DNA from: Argentina anserina
Lineage: Eukaryota > Streptophyta > Magnoliopsida > Rosales > Rosaceae
Reading direction: 5' to 3'
Length of the DNA: 64,000 nucleotides
Assembly: GCF_933775445.1 (NCBI RefSeq)
Contig: NC_065878.1
Coordinates: 1,510,001-1,574,000 of the forward strand
Below the pieces are notes generated by a model. That model searched no databases and was not told the origin of the DNA. It saw nothing but the letters and a program-made list of their open reading frames with translations. How positions within the stretch are numbered: position 1 is the first letter of the stretch; the number at the start of each line of letters is the position of its first letter. Positions 11,835-22,780 of this stretch are shown piece after piece. The position numbers and the translations under genes are program-made.

Positions 11835-14577
11835 GGCTGTGTTTGTTACAACTGAACTTATTAAAAAATCTAGTTATGCTTATTTTTTAGAATAAGTGGC
11901 TGATAAGCAAAGTAACTGAGTGTTTGATAAACTAGCTTTTATAAGTGAATGTCTGTGGTAGAAGCCGTGACAATGCGTTTGGTAAACTGAAACTGGCTTA
12001 TGCTTTTAATTTGTCAAATGAATAAGTTGGACATTTAAGATAATTTATGATTGATGATTCATGTAGCATTTGTTATTTTAACTGATCTTGATTTCCAATA
12101 GAGATGTCTAATTTGAATATTATTTTAATAGATACCATTCTTTTCTCTTGTTGTTTTATTTTTTGTTCTAGTATCAAGTGTTAAATCTATGGTGTGTCAT
12201 GTCCAAACTGCAACAACATTGTAGCAAATCTATAACCAATATGACAAGAGATACAACAAGATAAAAAAAACCGCTTCAAAATTGTACCAATCCTACTGCA
12301 TTGAAGAGAAATCACCGTTCATTTAATATGAACACAATATCAAGCCTTGTACTCCAATTCTATGAAAAAGGGATAACTTGTACAGAACAACATATGGCAG
12401 CAAGTTTACAGCAACATTGAAAAGAAACAGAACAAGAAGGAAAACTAAAACTAAAAACTAAAATGGAAGCAACAAGAAAAACTAAAATAGAACAACAATA
12501 GAAATAGAAGCAATGAAGATGAGCAAGGATATCAAAATAATTAAATCTTGACAAACTACAAAGAGAAGTTCTTGTCCACCATTCTGGGTGTCCTCAACAA
12601 TCCCACAACTGGTTTAAATGACTAGTATGAAGTTTCACTAGCATTACAGTTCCTATATTAATCCAAATAGTGAAAAAAGAAAAGAAGTAAAATAAAATAG
12701 AAAACAGAAGGAACCAAAGCACACAACAAAGATCGCTTTTCACTTCGTTCAAATAAGAGTTGTACCCGTATGGAATTCTTCTGTTTCTAAGTATGATCTC
12801 TATCATCAACTCTATTTCTTTATCAATTATCCTATCTTACATAGGTCTATGACTTTCCTAGCTTTTTTTCTGGTCCGGAACAAGTAGCTCAATTTCAGCA
12901 AACTAACAAGTAGCACAATAATTAGTTTCACTTAAGTACTTGGACTTATCTATGATGTAAGTAATGAAAACTCACAGAAACAAGTTTACTGCATAACCAA
13001 TATGATTCCAGCTTAATCATTTATGACACAGAAGAAAACTTCATCAGCTCATTACAAAATTGCAATAAAGAAGTTGCATACCTTCATTAGCTATTACCTT
13101 GCCATGGTTTAGGCCTTGAGAAAGATGATCAAATCACATGCATTAAGAAAGTTGCTACCCTTAATTAAGAGAATCAACTCAATTATAACTTAACCAAAGT
13201 CAATTACAAGCAAATGCATGGAGTCCGAAACTGAGGAAACATTATCAAACACATTCTAATAAGAAACTACAAAACACAAAAATATATTTATAACTGATAC
13301 AACTAACACAATACTTGATGGTCGATCGAAATATAATGAAAAGTTAAGATAATCATCATCATATAATGAAAAGTTAAGACAGGGTACCATCGGCGGCTGG
13401 AGGGATCTTGGGTTCACATTCTGATATGGAAATGGGCTCTGATATGTCATCCTTAGCAGGGCAACTTGACTATGTGCCATCTACAACATGAACATGACCT
13501 GATTCAATTTATGATTTCAAATTAGATACCAATAGTGTCACTAGTTGAGCAAACACTCTCAGCTGTAAGTTATAGACTTGGATACAATTCATTACTAGTT
13601 GGGCAAAATGTCTAACATTCAAAGTTATAGACTTGGACACAATTCATTACTAAACCCACCAATTAAACATGAATAAAACTGCAAACTTTTGATCCCAATC
13701 ACTCTTTATGCTAATGAAATAAGTAAAACCAATCCAACAATACAAAAGTTAAGATCTTTAACATGTAAAACTAGAATCAAACAACTGGGTATCTGACAAT
13801 TTCAGATGCAAAGCTAAATAAGGAAGAATCAGATTGGATTTGGAAGTAAAGATGGAAACTTTGAGATCATATAAACAGGTAAAAGCAATCTAATAGGAGA
13901 GAGATAAGAAGAAGGACTTGTTGTTCGTTGCGGACAAGGCATTTGCGGATGATTTTAGCTTCAAGAGCTATCTCCGAGGGTGAGATATTCGTAGTATTGG
14001 GCAAGACGGGTCTGCCCTCGTTTGTTCACCATCAATATGAATCGGATCCCCATTCTCTTCTCTTCTCTTCCTGTTTCTGTAATTGGAGCCACCCAGAATA
14101 AATTTGAAACCATATTTACAACAAAATTGAAGAAATCTGAAACTGAAATCATTAATAGACTTACCCCGAAGGGATTGCTGTGTTGCTTAGTTGTTGATTC
14201 TTGGATCCTCGATACCAGACCGATATTGCTTGATGAACATAAGGGAGAGGGATGAGATGTTGATCGAAATGAGAGAGAGAGAGATGGAGAGATTGACGAA
14301 CAAAGTGAGAGCAGGGCTTGGGTGGGAGGCTTGAAAGTTTCCGTCGCAATTCGTCGTAATTAGTCGAAGGAGATGAGGTATCCATCGGGATTACGAAAGT
14401 TTCAATCCGCTACAGTAGTCACCGCGGCTTCTGTTTTTGAAAGGAGGGTAAGAGCAGCTTCTGCTTTTTAACTTAAAAGCTCTGGCTTCTTCAAGCTAGA
14501 GATGATAAGATGATTTACCAAACGGATAGTTGCAGCTTAATTTATAATCACTGTGAAAAGCCTTACTAAACACAGCC
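11835..14577. mobile_element. TIR DNA transposon carrying a captured gene fragment
   Basis: The left end reads GGCTGTGTTTGTTAC. The right end, read inward, is GGCTGTGTTTAGTAAGG, with subterminal similarity over about 100 bp (gataagca / agctgcaa type motifs). TAT lies on both sides (11832-11834 and 14578-14580). No transposase frame is present in the 2743 bp. The right part contains the first exon and upstream region of an AP-4 sigma gene on the minus strand, which makes this a gene-carrying (Pack-type) non-autonomous element. Superfamily is uncertain: the 3-bp flanks suggest PIF/Harbinger, while the terminal sequence would also fit hAT-like elements. Confidence 0.72.
13918..14053 (-). pseudogene. 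AP-4 complex sigma subunit, first exon only, frameshifted
   Basis: Starting at ATG 14053, the minus strand encodes MGIRFILMVNKRGQTRLAQY and continues YEYLTL, the strongly conserved N-terminus of plant AP-4 sigma, the small subunit of the AP-4 vesicle-coat adaptor at the trans-Golgi. After YEYLTL the frame meets a stop (GDSS then TGA). In the +1 frame the expected LEAKIIRKCLVRNEQQ follows and ends at a GT donor (13917-13916), so an indel broke the exon. The later exons (CSFVEH and beyond) are not found in the element. The 5' flank up to about 14400 probably came with it. It is a captured remnant, not a working gene. Confidence 0.85.
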
Positions 14578-14717
14578 TATATATCTCTACAGCTATAATG
14601 AGAAGGGTGACTTTGATTTCAACAGCTTCACCAAGTTTTTGATGTTTCAAAAATGACCATGCTAGATAAAAAAGAAATAGAGAAAATAATATGTGGGAGG
14701 AATAATATGGTAGATAT

Positions 14718-14908
14718 TGTAGGAGAATTACTTTCAGTAATTTTCTAGTGTATCTTGTCCTAATTATTATAAGTTAGTTTAAATAAGGAAGAGTATACAA
14801 TATATATTCTACGCGATACTCGATATAATGTTTATATAAATGTCATTTTATCAATGAATAAAGATGTTGTTTCTTCCTATTCTGCACGTATTATATTCTC
14901 ATGTAACA
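14718..14908 (+). repeat. Solo or remnant Copia LTR
   Basis: It begins TGTAGGAGAATTACTTTCAG and ends ATGTAACA. It shares with the reverse complement of the 3012-3196 LTR the order of motifs GTGTATCTTGTCCTAATTA, TTAGTTTAAATAAGGAA and a TATATA box followed by a TCAATGAATAAA signal. It is thus a related Copia LTR in plus orientation. No internal domain and no clear target duplication are visible. Confidence 0.65.
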
Positions 14909-15170
14909 CGTTACGTTATCAACTATTCTAATACCATGTGCTTGATAGCCAAGATCCTTAGTAGTGAGAATAAAGGCAAACAATGTATCAATAAACATAA
15001 GACTTGTTGTAACAAAAAATAAAAAAACATAAGACTTGTCAAAAGCTCAATAGAGGACGTGCAATATAATGTCAAGTCTAGCCATGGGGAAATATATAGA
15101 CCATGCTGGACCTAACTTGAGAACTAGTATTATACTGAACCTGAACTTATGTTCGACTGTATTTATATAA

Positions 15171-16151
15171 GGAAATTTTTTAAGAATGGTACATGAAATT
15201 AGACTCACTCATAATTTCCATGTATGAGATTCTAAAACATAAGCTTAGGTACATCAAATTACAAGTTCGACATAGTATATATATGTACATCATTAGTTAT
15301 TGGTTGAAGGGCAATTTCTTTGATGAACCTGCACATAACCCCAACTTATGGGTCTTCTATCCCTCTCTTCATGACCACGAGTCCACGATCACCAGTACAG
15401 CTCCACCATTAATTGCACCCAAAACCCACAATCTCTTATATGTCTAACCTTCTATCAACTTTTTCTCATCAAATTTTTCTGATGCAACACCACCACTAGC
15501 TAAAACACCTTCATTTCTCAAAATCCTATCTTACATAACACTCTTGATCAAGAACCTTCCCACCACCGCCCACCTCAAGATTCCAAGTTTCATAAAAAGG
15601 AAAATAAAAGCCCACTTCTTCCACTTCTATAACCCCAAGTACCACAATTGCCATAAGACCAAAATCACATTTGCAATCTTCTTCTACAACACCAATTAAT
15701 TACCAAAACCTCCACTTCTTCTTCACGCTCAGCCAAGCAATTCAAAATCTTACACACCCACTAGATAAGAGAGAAGATAACAAACACAACAATGACAATA
15801 TCAAATTAAAAGGACCCAACCTGGGTAAGGAAAAAATTTGAGATTTGAGTCTTGGCCGGTGTGCTTGATAGAGGTGGCTAGGTTTTCAAGAGGCTGGGGA
15901 GACATGAACGGTGGTGGTTATGAGCAGAGACGTTTGAGATTGGGTTTTAGTATTTTACTGTGAAGATCGATGAAGTGGTACAAAGAGACTGTTTTACCCC
16001 TCGAAATATAACAGCTCCCACACAAACTAACGATGTCAATGACATGGTGTACATTACTTACAATTTGATGTACCAAAGTGTATGTTTTGAAATTTCATGT
16101 ACATATATTATGAGTTGGCCAAATTTCATGCACTATTTCTAAAAATTTCCC
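15171..16151. mobile_element. Mutator-like (MULE) non-autonomous element with long TIRs
   Basis: The left end (15171 onward) and the reverse complement of the right end match imperfectly for about 120 bp, starting GGAAATTTTT and sharing GGTACATCAAATT near the inner limit. The flanks TTTATATAA (left) and TTTACATAA (right) agree at 8 of 9 positions, fitting the 9-bp duplication of Mutator-like elements. The interior holds no transposase. It is rich in CCACCACC-type sequence and has no frame I can identify. Confidence 0.75.
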
Positions 16152-17555
16152 TTTACATAATGTCATGGCTATCTCATATCAGTTTCAACAAGCAATCAAA
16201 AGGACATGAATTGGCATTGAAACAATGCACCCGATACTTAAATGAATGATAGAGGTAATACTCACTCAAAAACATAGGATGTTTCAGAAGTTACGTCTTC
16301 TCATATTCATTCTTATTTGAAATCTTAGACAAGGCTTGGACGAAAAACATGAGTTGTCAAACCTAGACATGGTAACAATATTCATCACATTCTTGGGATT
16401 TTAGAATGCTCTTCCCATGTATCCCTACTATTTTGCAATTTGATTGACCCATCGATCACATGCATTTCATGCTGTGTAAAACACGTGTTTTATAACAACG
16501 TAATATATATATTTTTTCCGAGTAGTCTGGGATTGCAAAGAATTCAATACACATCCTTATTCCCTCCACGGGTAATTCCCAGTGCTTGTTTCGCATGCTT
16601 TGGTAGGTGTCACACGGCCACAGTCGATACAAAAACTTTTTCCCTATGTGATGGCGGACTACCTAGCCAGCCTACCCACTTCTCTCACTCAATTGTCTAT
16701 TGCACAGCAGAAACTATCTAACAAGCGACAATGAGCATACAAGCAACACGCACACACACAACACAAGTGTTTACGGGAGTCCGCTCCCAACCTTTAACTC
16801 ATTAAATGATCAAGAAGATTACAACGAGTACAAAGAGTGCTTTCAGCCTTAGTCTACCCAAACCCAATCTGCCTAGCCACTCACTTAGTGCGCCTATACT
16901 AATCACTCAACCTAAGGGTACAATGAGGATACAATGAAGCTTACAGCCTTCGCAATTCCGACATGCCCTATCTGCCTAGCTCCCTATTGTGTTTCCCTCA
17001 CCCTTACAATTGTTCTCTCCTTGCTTGTGTTCTCACAGTCTCTCGATTGTGATTCTCTCTCGGTCTTTCTCTTCCAATGACAACCCCATTGGCCTAGGTT
17101 ATGTTGCACTGCATTTATGTATGGCGGTTGACACCCCCAACCGCCCTAGGGTGATGTGGCAGCATGCATGCTTGCCAAGCAAACCTTGTAACTCCCTTGA
17201 CACAGCCCACTAATTTCCCTACCTTGCATGAGCAACTACTGTCCTATCTTCAAGCTTGAATCACCACCTTACATGAGTAACCACCCACTGACTTGGATAA
17301 CTGCCCACTACTTGGTAACTTCCTTGGCTGCTTGATAACTGCCCACTACATGCTTGGTAACTGCCCACTACCTGGGAACTACTCAGTAACTGCCGTGTAT
17401 GAGTCATGCATGCCCCTGCACGCCAAGTGTCGCAGCCTCTGTCGTCGACATGCATGCACGCTGCGCACGCGCATGCCTGCTTGCTTGCTGCATGTGCCTG
17501 CCTGCCACCGTACCCTTCCCTGCGTGCTGCTGTCTTGCATCCATGCCTGTGATCA
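16152..17555. other. Spacer with low-complexity and short dispersed repeats
   Basis: No gene is seen. There is a CACACACA run near 16751, and the phrase ACTGCCCACTAC is repeated at about 17280-17390. The base composition becomes CG- and CTG-rich from about 17100, unlike the surrounding DNA, and leads into the GAGGCTAAT repeat field. Confidence 0.5.
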
Positions 17556-17962
17556 GTGCTAGCGAGGCTAATCTCTAGCCTATAGGTCTGCCTGCTCCGT
17601 GCTAGCAAGGCTAACATCCAACCAACTGCCTGCCCAGTGCTTGCCGATGTCTGCTGGCGAGGCTAATCTCCCTGCCTTGTCAGATCTGCCCACTTCCTTA
17701 CTGGCGAGGCTAATATCCAGCCTATAGGTCTGCTAGCGAGGCTAATCTGCCCGCATCTGCTAGCGAGGCTAATTTCCAGCCCAGCCCTTGCACTTGTCTC
17801 CGCATCTGCCTTGCATGCTGGCGAGGCTAATATGCATGCATCTGTCGAGGCTAATAACTCTGCATCCTTTGCATTTCTTGGCACCTGACTCCGTGCTTGT
17901 AAGGCTCCTGTTAGTGAGGCTAATACGTAGCCAATCACTGTGCTGACGAGGCTAATACCTCC
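17556..17962. repeat. Dispersed short repeat field, core GCTAGCGAGGCTAAT
   Basis: About eleven copies of the core GAGGCTAAT, usually preceded by GCTAGC or GCTGGC, are spaced irregularly by 20-50 bp (near 17563, 17605, 17657, 17705, 17735, 17762, 17821, 17846, 17898, 17917, 17948). Some are joined by shared spacers such as CCAGCCTATAGGTCTGC. Unit spacing is not constant, so this is not a simple satellite. On the minus strand the copies would read ISLAS repeatedly in one open frame, but no known protein is matched. Confidence 0.8.
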
Positions 17963-19075
17963 GCTACTGATCTGCCTTGCTTCTTGCATGCATTCCTTAC
18001 ATGCATGAGCCTCGCTGAGGCACGGCCCAAGGCTCATGCCATGCCCAGCCAATCAGGCTCTAAGGCTGTAACAGTAGGTAAGAAAGACACGCGACGCGCC
18101 CCCAAAATTTACCCTTATTTTATTGTAGGTCTCTTTCTCTTCCTTTCTCCCAAAATCCAAACCTCTTTCTTTGCATTCTTCCCAAAACTTCGTTGCCCAT
18201 AATCCCTCCACCAGATTCTCATCGAACTCCTCAATCCTCCAATCTTTGACAACATCTTCAATTTCTCTATCAATTTCAGAATCACCTCCTTGATGTAGAG
18301 CAACTCCGCCACGAATTCGAGATTGTCAATGTGTTCTTGTCGGGCTGCTGGGATTGGATCAGGGTTGTTCTGCGACAGTGAATTCATGAATGTATTTTAT
18401 TATGCGTTGTCGTTTAGGTCGGGAGTGGTGGTGGTGACGCTGTTAGAGGAGGTGGTGGAGGATTTGACGAGGTTTGGAAAATCAAGTTGTTGTAAGGACC
18501 ATGGCTTCGTTGCCGGACCAGAATGATGATTTTGGCAACAAGCGCACCAAGGCGTCCTTGATTGTCTTTGTGTTATGGGTTTCATGGCGGAGATTGAAGA
18601 AGGAACAGTCTTTGTGTTCTAGGTTACCTACACACATATGATTTTTACTGAGTTTCCTGAGTTTTACTATCAATCACTGACTACCACATCTATATTTACC
18701 CTTAGTGGCCGAGGAGGGAATAATTTCCGGTCCAATAACAATAGGCATCAGTAAAATTCTAAAAGAAACAATACTGATGAAATGGTTTGTCCTACTTACC
18801 CGAGGAACCAATTAACATATATATCCATAGCGGCCACTGTCTTTCCATCATCATTTTGCCTCATGTAGAATGCTTTTATGTCCTCAAAATAGTAATATCA
18901 ATGAAGAACTTCAAAACAATAGTTTTTTAGTTATTAAATGTCAAAATTAGTTTTCCCCTTAAATGGTATATACATAAAACGAGAACAGAGAAAGGAGAGT
19001 TCATGCCTTCGGATGGTCCCTGACAATTACTGGGCATCCACTAAATGCCTCTTCAGTTAAATAACCCTACCTTAT
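17963..19075. other. Spacer; possible unrecognised gene remnant on the minus strand
   Basis: Between about 18110 and 18680 the minus strand has several overlapping open frames (up to 90 codons, for example 18387-18115) with a coding-like composition, but they are not collinear and match no family I know. The rest is AT-rich spacer up to the Gypsy LTR. Confidence 0.35.
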
Positions 19076-19594
19076 TGTCACGAGCTTACTCTTTTGCTAT
19101 GCAACTCGTGTAGCCTTAGCAACTCCCTTATGCTAAGTCAGCCTTAAACTCGCAAACGCCCTGCTAGAACAATTGAAAGGCAAGAGAATATTTCGAAAGA
19201 GAACTTATATTGAACAAGAGAACTTACAAGTTTACTTGATAGTTTGCTTGCTAGATTGCTTGATGGATCAAATGAGAGGGGTGCCTTGCTATTTATAGGC
19301 GTCCTCATCCTACTTTACAAGTTCTAGATATTTCTAGGACTAAGTACATTGTAGAGAATTCTACATAATTCTATACAACTCTACATGCTTCTAAGATGAT
19401 CCTTGAGTGTTCTAGAGAACTCTAGAGTGGTCTAGTTCCACTAGCCTCTCCAAGGTTCTAGAAAAATCCGGAAATGTCCCAAGGCTTCTTGAGACTTCTA
19501 ACGCCTTCTAGGATCTTCCAAAGAGTTCCGCCATATTCCGGATCCATCTAGAATGCTCAAGGTAAAATTTGGCTAAGTTTGGCGGGATGTGACA
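19076..19594 (-). repeat. Chromovirus 3' LTR
   Basis: It starts TGTCACGAGC and ends GGGATGTGACA. It lacks a 10-bp segment near the CTACATAATTC stretch that the other LTR has. Confidence 0.93.
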
Positions 19595-19622
19595 TTCTCC
19601 CCCACCAAACCCCGCGATGCCC

Positions 19623-22600
19623 TCAACGCGCTTCATTGTATTGCTGGATTTTGTCCTTGAACTGCCAAAGCGTATCCTCGGACTCCCAGCTTGCTTCCGT
19701 ATCAGGCAAACCTCTCCACTTGATGAGATACTCTTTGTAACTTGGTATGCCTCGACATCGAATGACCCGATCTGCGAGTACTTCATCAACTTCCTTGTCA
19801 AAGTTAGTGATTACCGCCGTAGGTGCCCGATGCGATATTCCTCTCGATGGGTCTTCCTCGTCCTCATTGTAGGGCTTCAACATACTCACGTGGAAGACCG
19901 AATGTATCTTTAACTTGGGCGAGAGGTTGAGCTTGTATGAAACTTTGCCTATGCGCTTGATAACTTCAAACGGCCCTTCATATATGCGGATCAAACCCTT
20001 GTGCACCATTCTGAAGGCCTTGAACTGCTGCGGCAGGAGTTTCACAAGTACAAGGTCTCCTTCCTTGAACTCGACATGCCTCCTCTTTTTGTCCGCCCAC
20101 TTCTTCATCCTCTTGGCAGCCTTGTGCAACGCCGCTCGAGCTAACTCCGCTTGCTCATGCCATGACTTGGCGAACTTGAATGCGGCTGGACTCTTCCCTT
20201 CAGAGTGAGTGGTAAGGGATATAGGGGTAGTAGGCTGCTGTCCCAAAACAATCTCAAAAGGACTCTTGTTGGTGGCCTCACTTTGCTGCAGGTTGTAGGA
20301 AAACTGCGCCACATCTAGAAGCTTGGCCCAATCCTTTTGATTGGCACTCACGTAGTGCCGTAAGTATAGCTCCAAGAGAGCATTGACACGCTCCGTTTGA
20401 CCGTCGCTTTGTGGATGGAAGCTTGTTGAAAAGTTCAAGTCTGACCCCAACATCTTGAACATCTCCGTCCAAAATCTCCCTGTGAAGCGCGGGTCTCTGT
20501 CGCTGACAATGTTCTTTGGAACTCCCCAAAGTTTGACTACATTGCGTAGAAATAGCCTTGCTGTCTCCTCCGCAGTGCAGTCAGCTGATGCGGCCATGAA
20601 GGTTGCATACTTGCTGAATCTGTCCACTACCACTATGATGCTCCCAAACTGCTCGGACTTCGGCAGGCAAGTGATGAAGTCCATAGAGACACTCTCCCAT
20701 GGTCTCTCCGGTATGGGTAAGGGGTCTAGCAAGCCCCCCGGCTGCTGCTGGACTACCTTGTCTTGTTGGCAAACTAGACACGTCCGCACATACTCTTCGA
20801 CCCCGTCTCGCATCCTAGGCCAATAATACATGGACTTTAACAAAGCAAGTGTGCGTTTCATACCTGGGTGGCCAGCCCATTTGGAATCATGACATTCCTT
20901 AGTTAGCTCCCTTCACAAGCTGCCCCACTTCGGTACGTAGATGCGGCGGCCTCTCGTACAGAGAAGGTCGTCGTCTAGCCAAAACCTCCGGGTTTTTCCT
21001 TCCTTCACTAAGGTGATGAGGCTTTGTGCTTGAGGGTCTACCTTTAGTCCCTCCTTGATCTTGCTTAAAAATGGGCTAGTGACTTGAGAGATGCTTGCAA
21101 ACTCCACCTTGTGGCTTAGTGCATCCGCTACCACGTTCGCCTTCCCGGGCTTGTACTCCATGGTGTAGTCAAACTCCGCCAAGAAGTCTTGCCACCTTGC
21201 TTGCTTTGGACTTAGCTTCTTTTGAGTTTGGAAGTAGCTTGTTGCTACATTGTCGGTCATGATCACAAACTTTGTCCCAAGCAAGTAATGTCGCCACACT
21301 CGAAGGCAGTGGATGATGGTAGTCATCTCTTTTTCTTGCACGGTGTAGCGTCGCTCCGTGTCATTAAGCTTCCGACTCTCATAAGCAATTGGATGCCCCT
21401 CTTGCATGAGAACTCCATCGATGGCAAAGTCGGAAGCATCGGTGTGCACTTCGTATGGCTTGGAGTGATCCGGTAGGCTGAGTATGGGCTCCTCACATAT
21501 CGCCTTCTTCAAGTCTTCAAAGTCTTCTTGACACTCTGTTGTCCATTCCCATGCCTTGTTCTTCTTGAGAAGGTCGGTTAAAGGTGCAGCCCTTGCCGAG
21601 TATCCCTTGATAAAGCGGCGGTAATAGTTAACTAGCCCAAGAAAAGATCTTAAGTTATGTACCTTGGTGGGTGGTTCCCATTCTTGGATGGAATGCACCT
21701 TGCAATCCTCCATCATAAGCTTGCCGTCCTTGATCTTGTGCCCCAAGAACGACACCTCCGGCTTCGCGAATGAGCATTTCTCCATCTTGATGTATAGCTG
21801 GTTTTCCCGCAAAACCTTAAGCACTTCCCGCAAGTGCTCCACATGCTCCTGCATGGTTTTGCTATACACCACTATGTCGTCCAAGTAGACGACTACGAAC
21901 CGATCAAGGTAGGGGTGGAATAATTTGTACATCAAGGTACAAAATGTCGCCGGTGCATTAGTTAGACCAAATGGCATGACCAAAAATTCATAAGAACCGT
22001 ACCTTGTGATGCATGCGGTCTTCGGCTCATCTCCTTCCGCAATGCGCACTTGGTAGTACCCCGAACGAAGGTCTAACTTTGAGAAGTAGCGTGCATGACC
22101 CAATTGATCAAAGAGATCGGCAATGAGAGGGATAGGGTACTTGTTCTTTACCGTGATCTTGTTGAGCGCCCTACAGTCGATGCACATGCGAAGAGATCTG
22201 TCCTTCTTCTTTTGGAACAAGACCGGGGCACCGAACGGGGCTTTCGAAGGTCTAATGAACCCCGCGTCCAAGAGCTCCTTCAATTACCTCCTTAGCTCCG
22301 CTAACTCCGGTGGCGCCATGCGGTATGCACCCATGGCGGGTGGCTTGGTCCCTGGTTCCAACTCGATTTCATGGTCGATCTCTCTCCTTGGGGGTAATCT
22401 CTTGGGCAGCTCCGTGGGTGATACATCCTTGAACTCTTCAAGAACTGCTGCTACCTCCTTGGGCATGTCATCTTGTGGCCTTGGCTCCTCATCATCAAAC
22501 TCACTAAGGATGGCCAAGTAGCTTTCCTCTTCCCTCTTGATGCCTTTCTTGAATTGCAATGCCGACAAGACCTTGATGTCTTGCTTTGCTCCTCGGGTTG

Positions 22601-22780
22601 TTGGCACCACACACGACCTCTCGCCATCCATAATGCATAAGCTATTAGCGAATGGCATCGGGAATGCCTTGACTTGATCATGGAACTCCAACCCCAAGAC
22701 TACCTTGTAGTCATCCATCGGCACTATCGAGAAGTCTAGGCTCCCACACCAAGCTCCCACGCTTGTCTTGACTCCTCGAG
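19623..22780 (-). pseudogene. Chromovirus pol: protease end, RT, RNase H, integrase, chromodomain
   Basis: One reading frame runs from about 22780 to 19623 with two in-frame stops: TAA at 22284-22286, between KELAELRR-like sequence and the RT start [17 protein letters not shown], and TGA at 20913-20915 just before the integrase zinc domain. Both are single C-to-T type changes from Gln and Arg codons by comparison with the family. RT carries YLDDIVVYS. RNase H has [15 protein letters not shown] (family Gly replaced by Asp). Integrase shows the HHCC module (CLVCQQ), DFITCLPK, SDRDPRFTGRF and DGQTERVN, so D, D and E are all present. The C-terminus is a chromodomain (YLIKWRGLPDTEASWE), which in chromoviruses guides insertion into heterochromatin. 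Confidence 0.93.

Noticed and set aside
17556..17962. CRISPR-like array
   Set aside because: Repeats are short and degenerate, spacers are uneven, and the DNA is a plant nuclear genome.
17261..18052. Long minus-strand open frames over the GAGGCTAAT repeats (118 and 129 codons)
   Set aside because: They arise because the repeat has no stop in that frame; the encoded ISLAS repeats match no protein and the units are unevenly spaced and out of phase.
18115..18673. Host gene on the minus strand
   Set aside because: Several overlapping frames exist but they are not collinear, lack splice logic, and match no family; kept only as a possible remnant.
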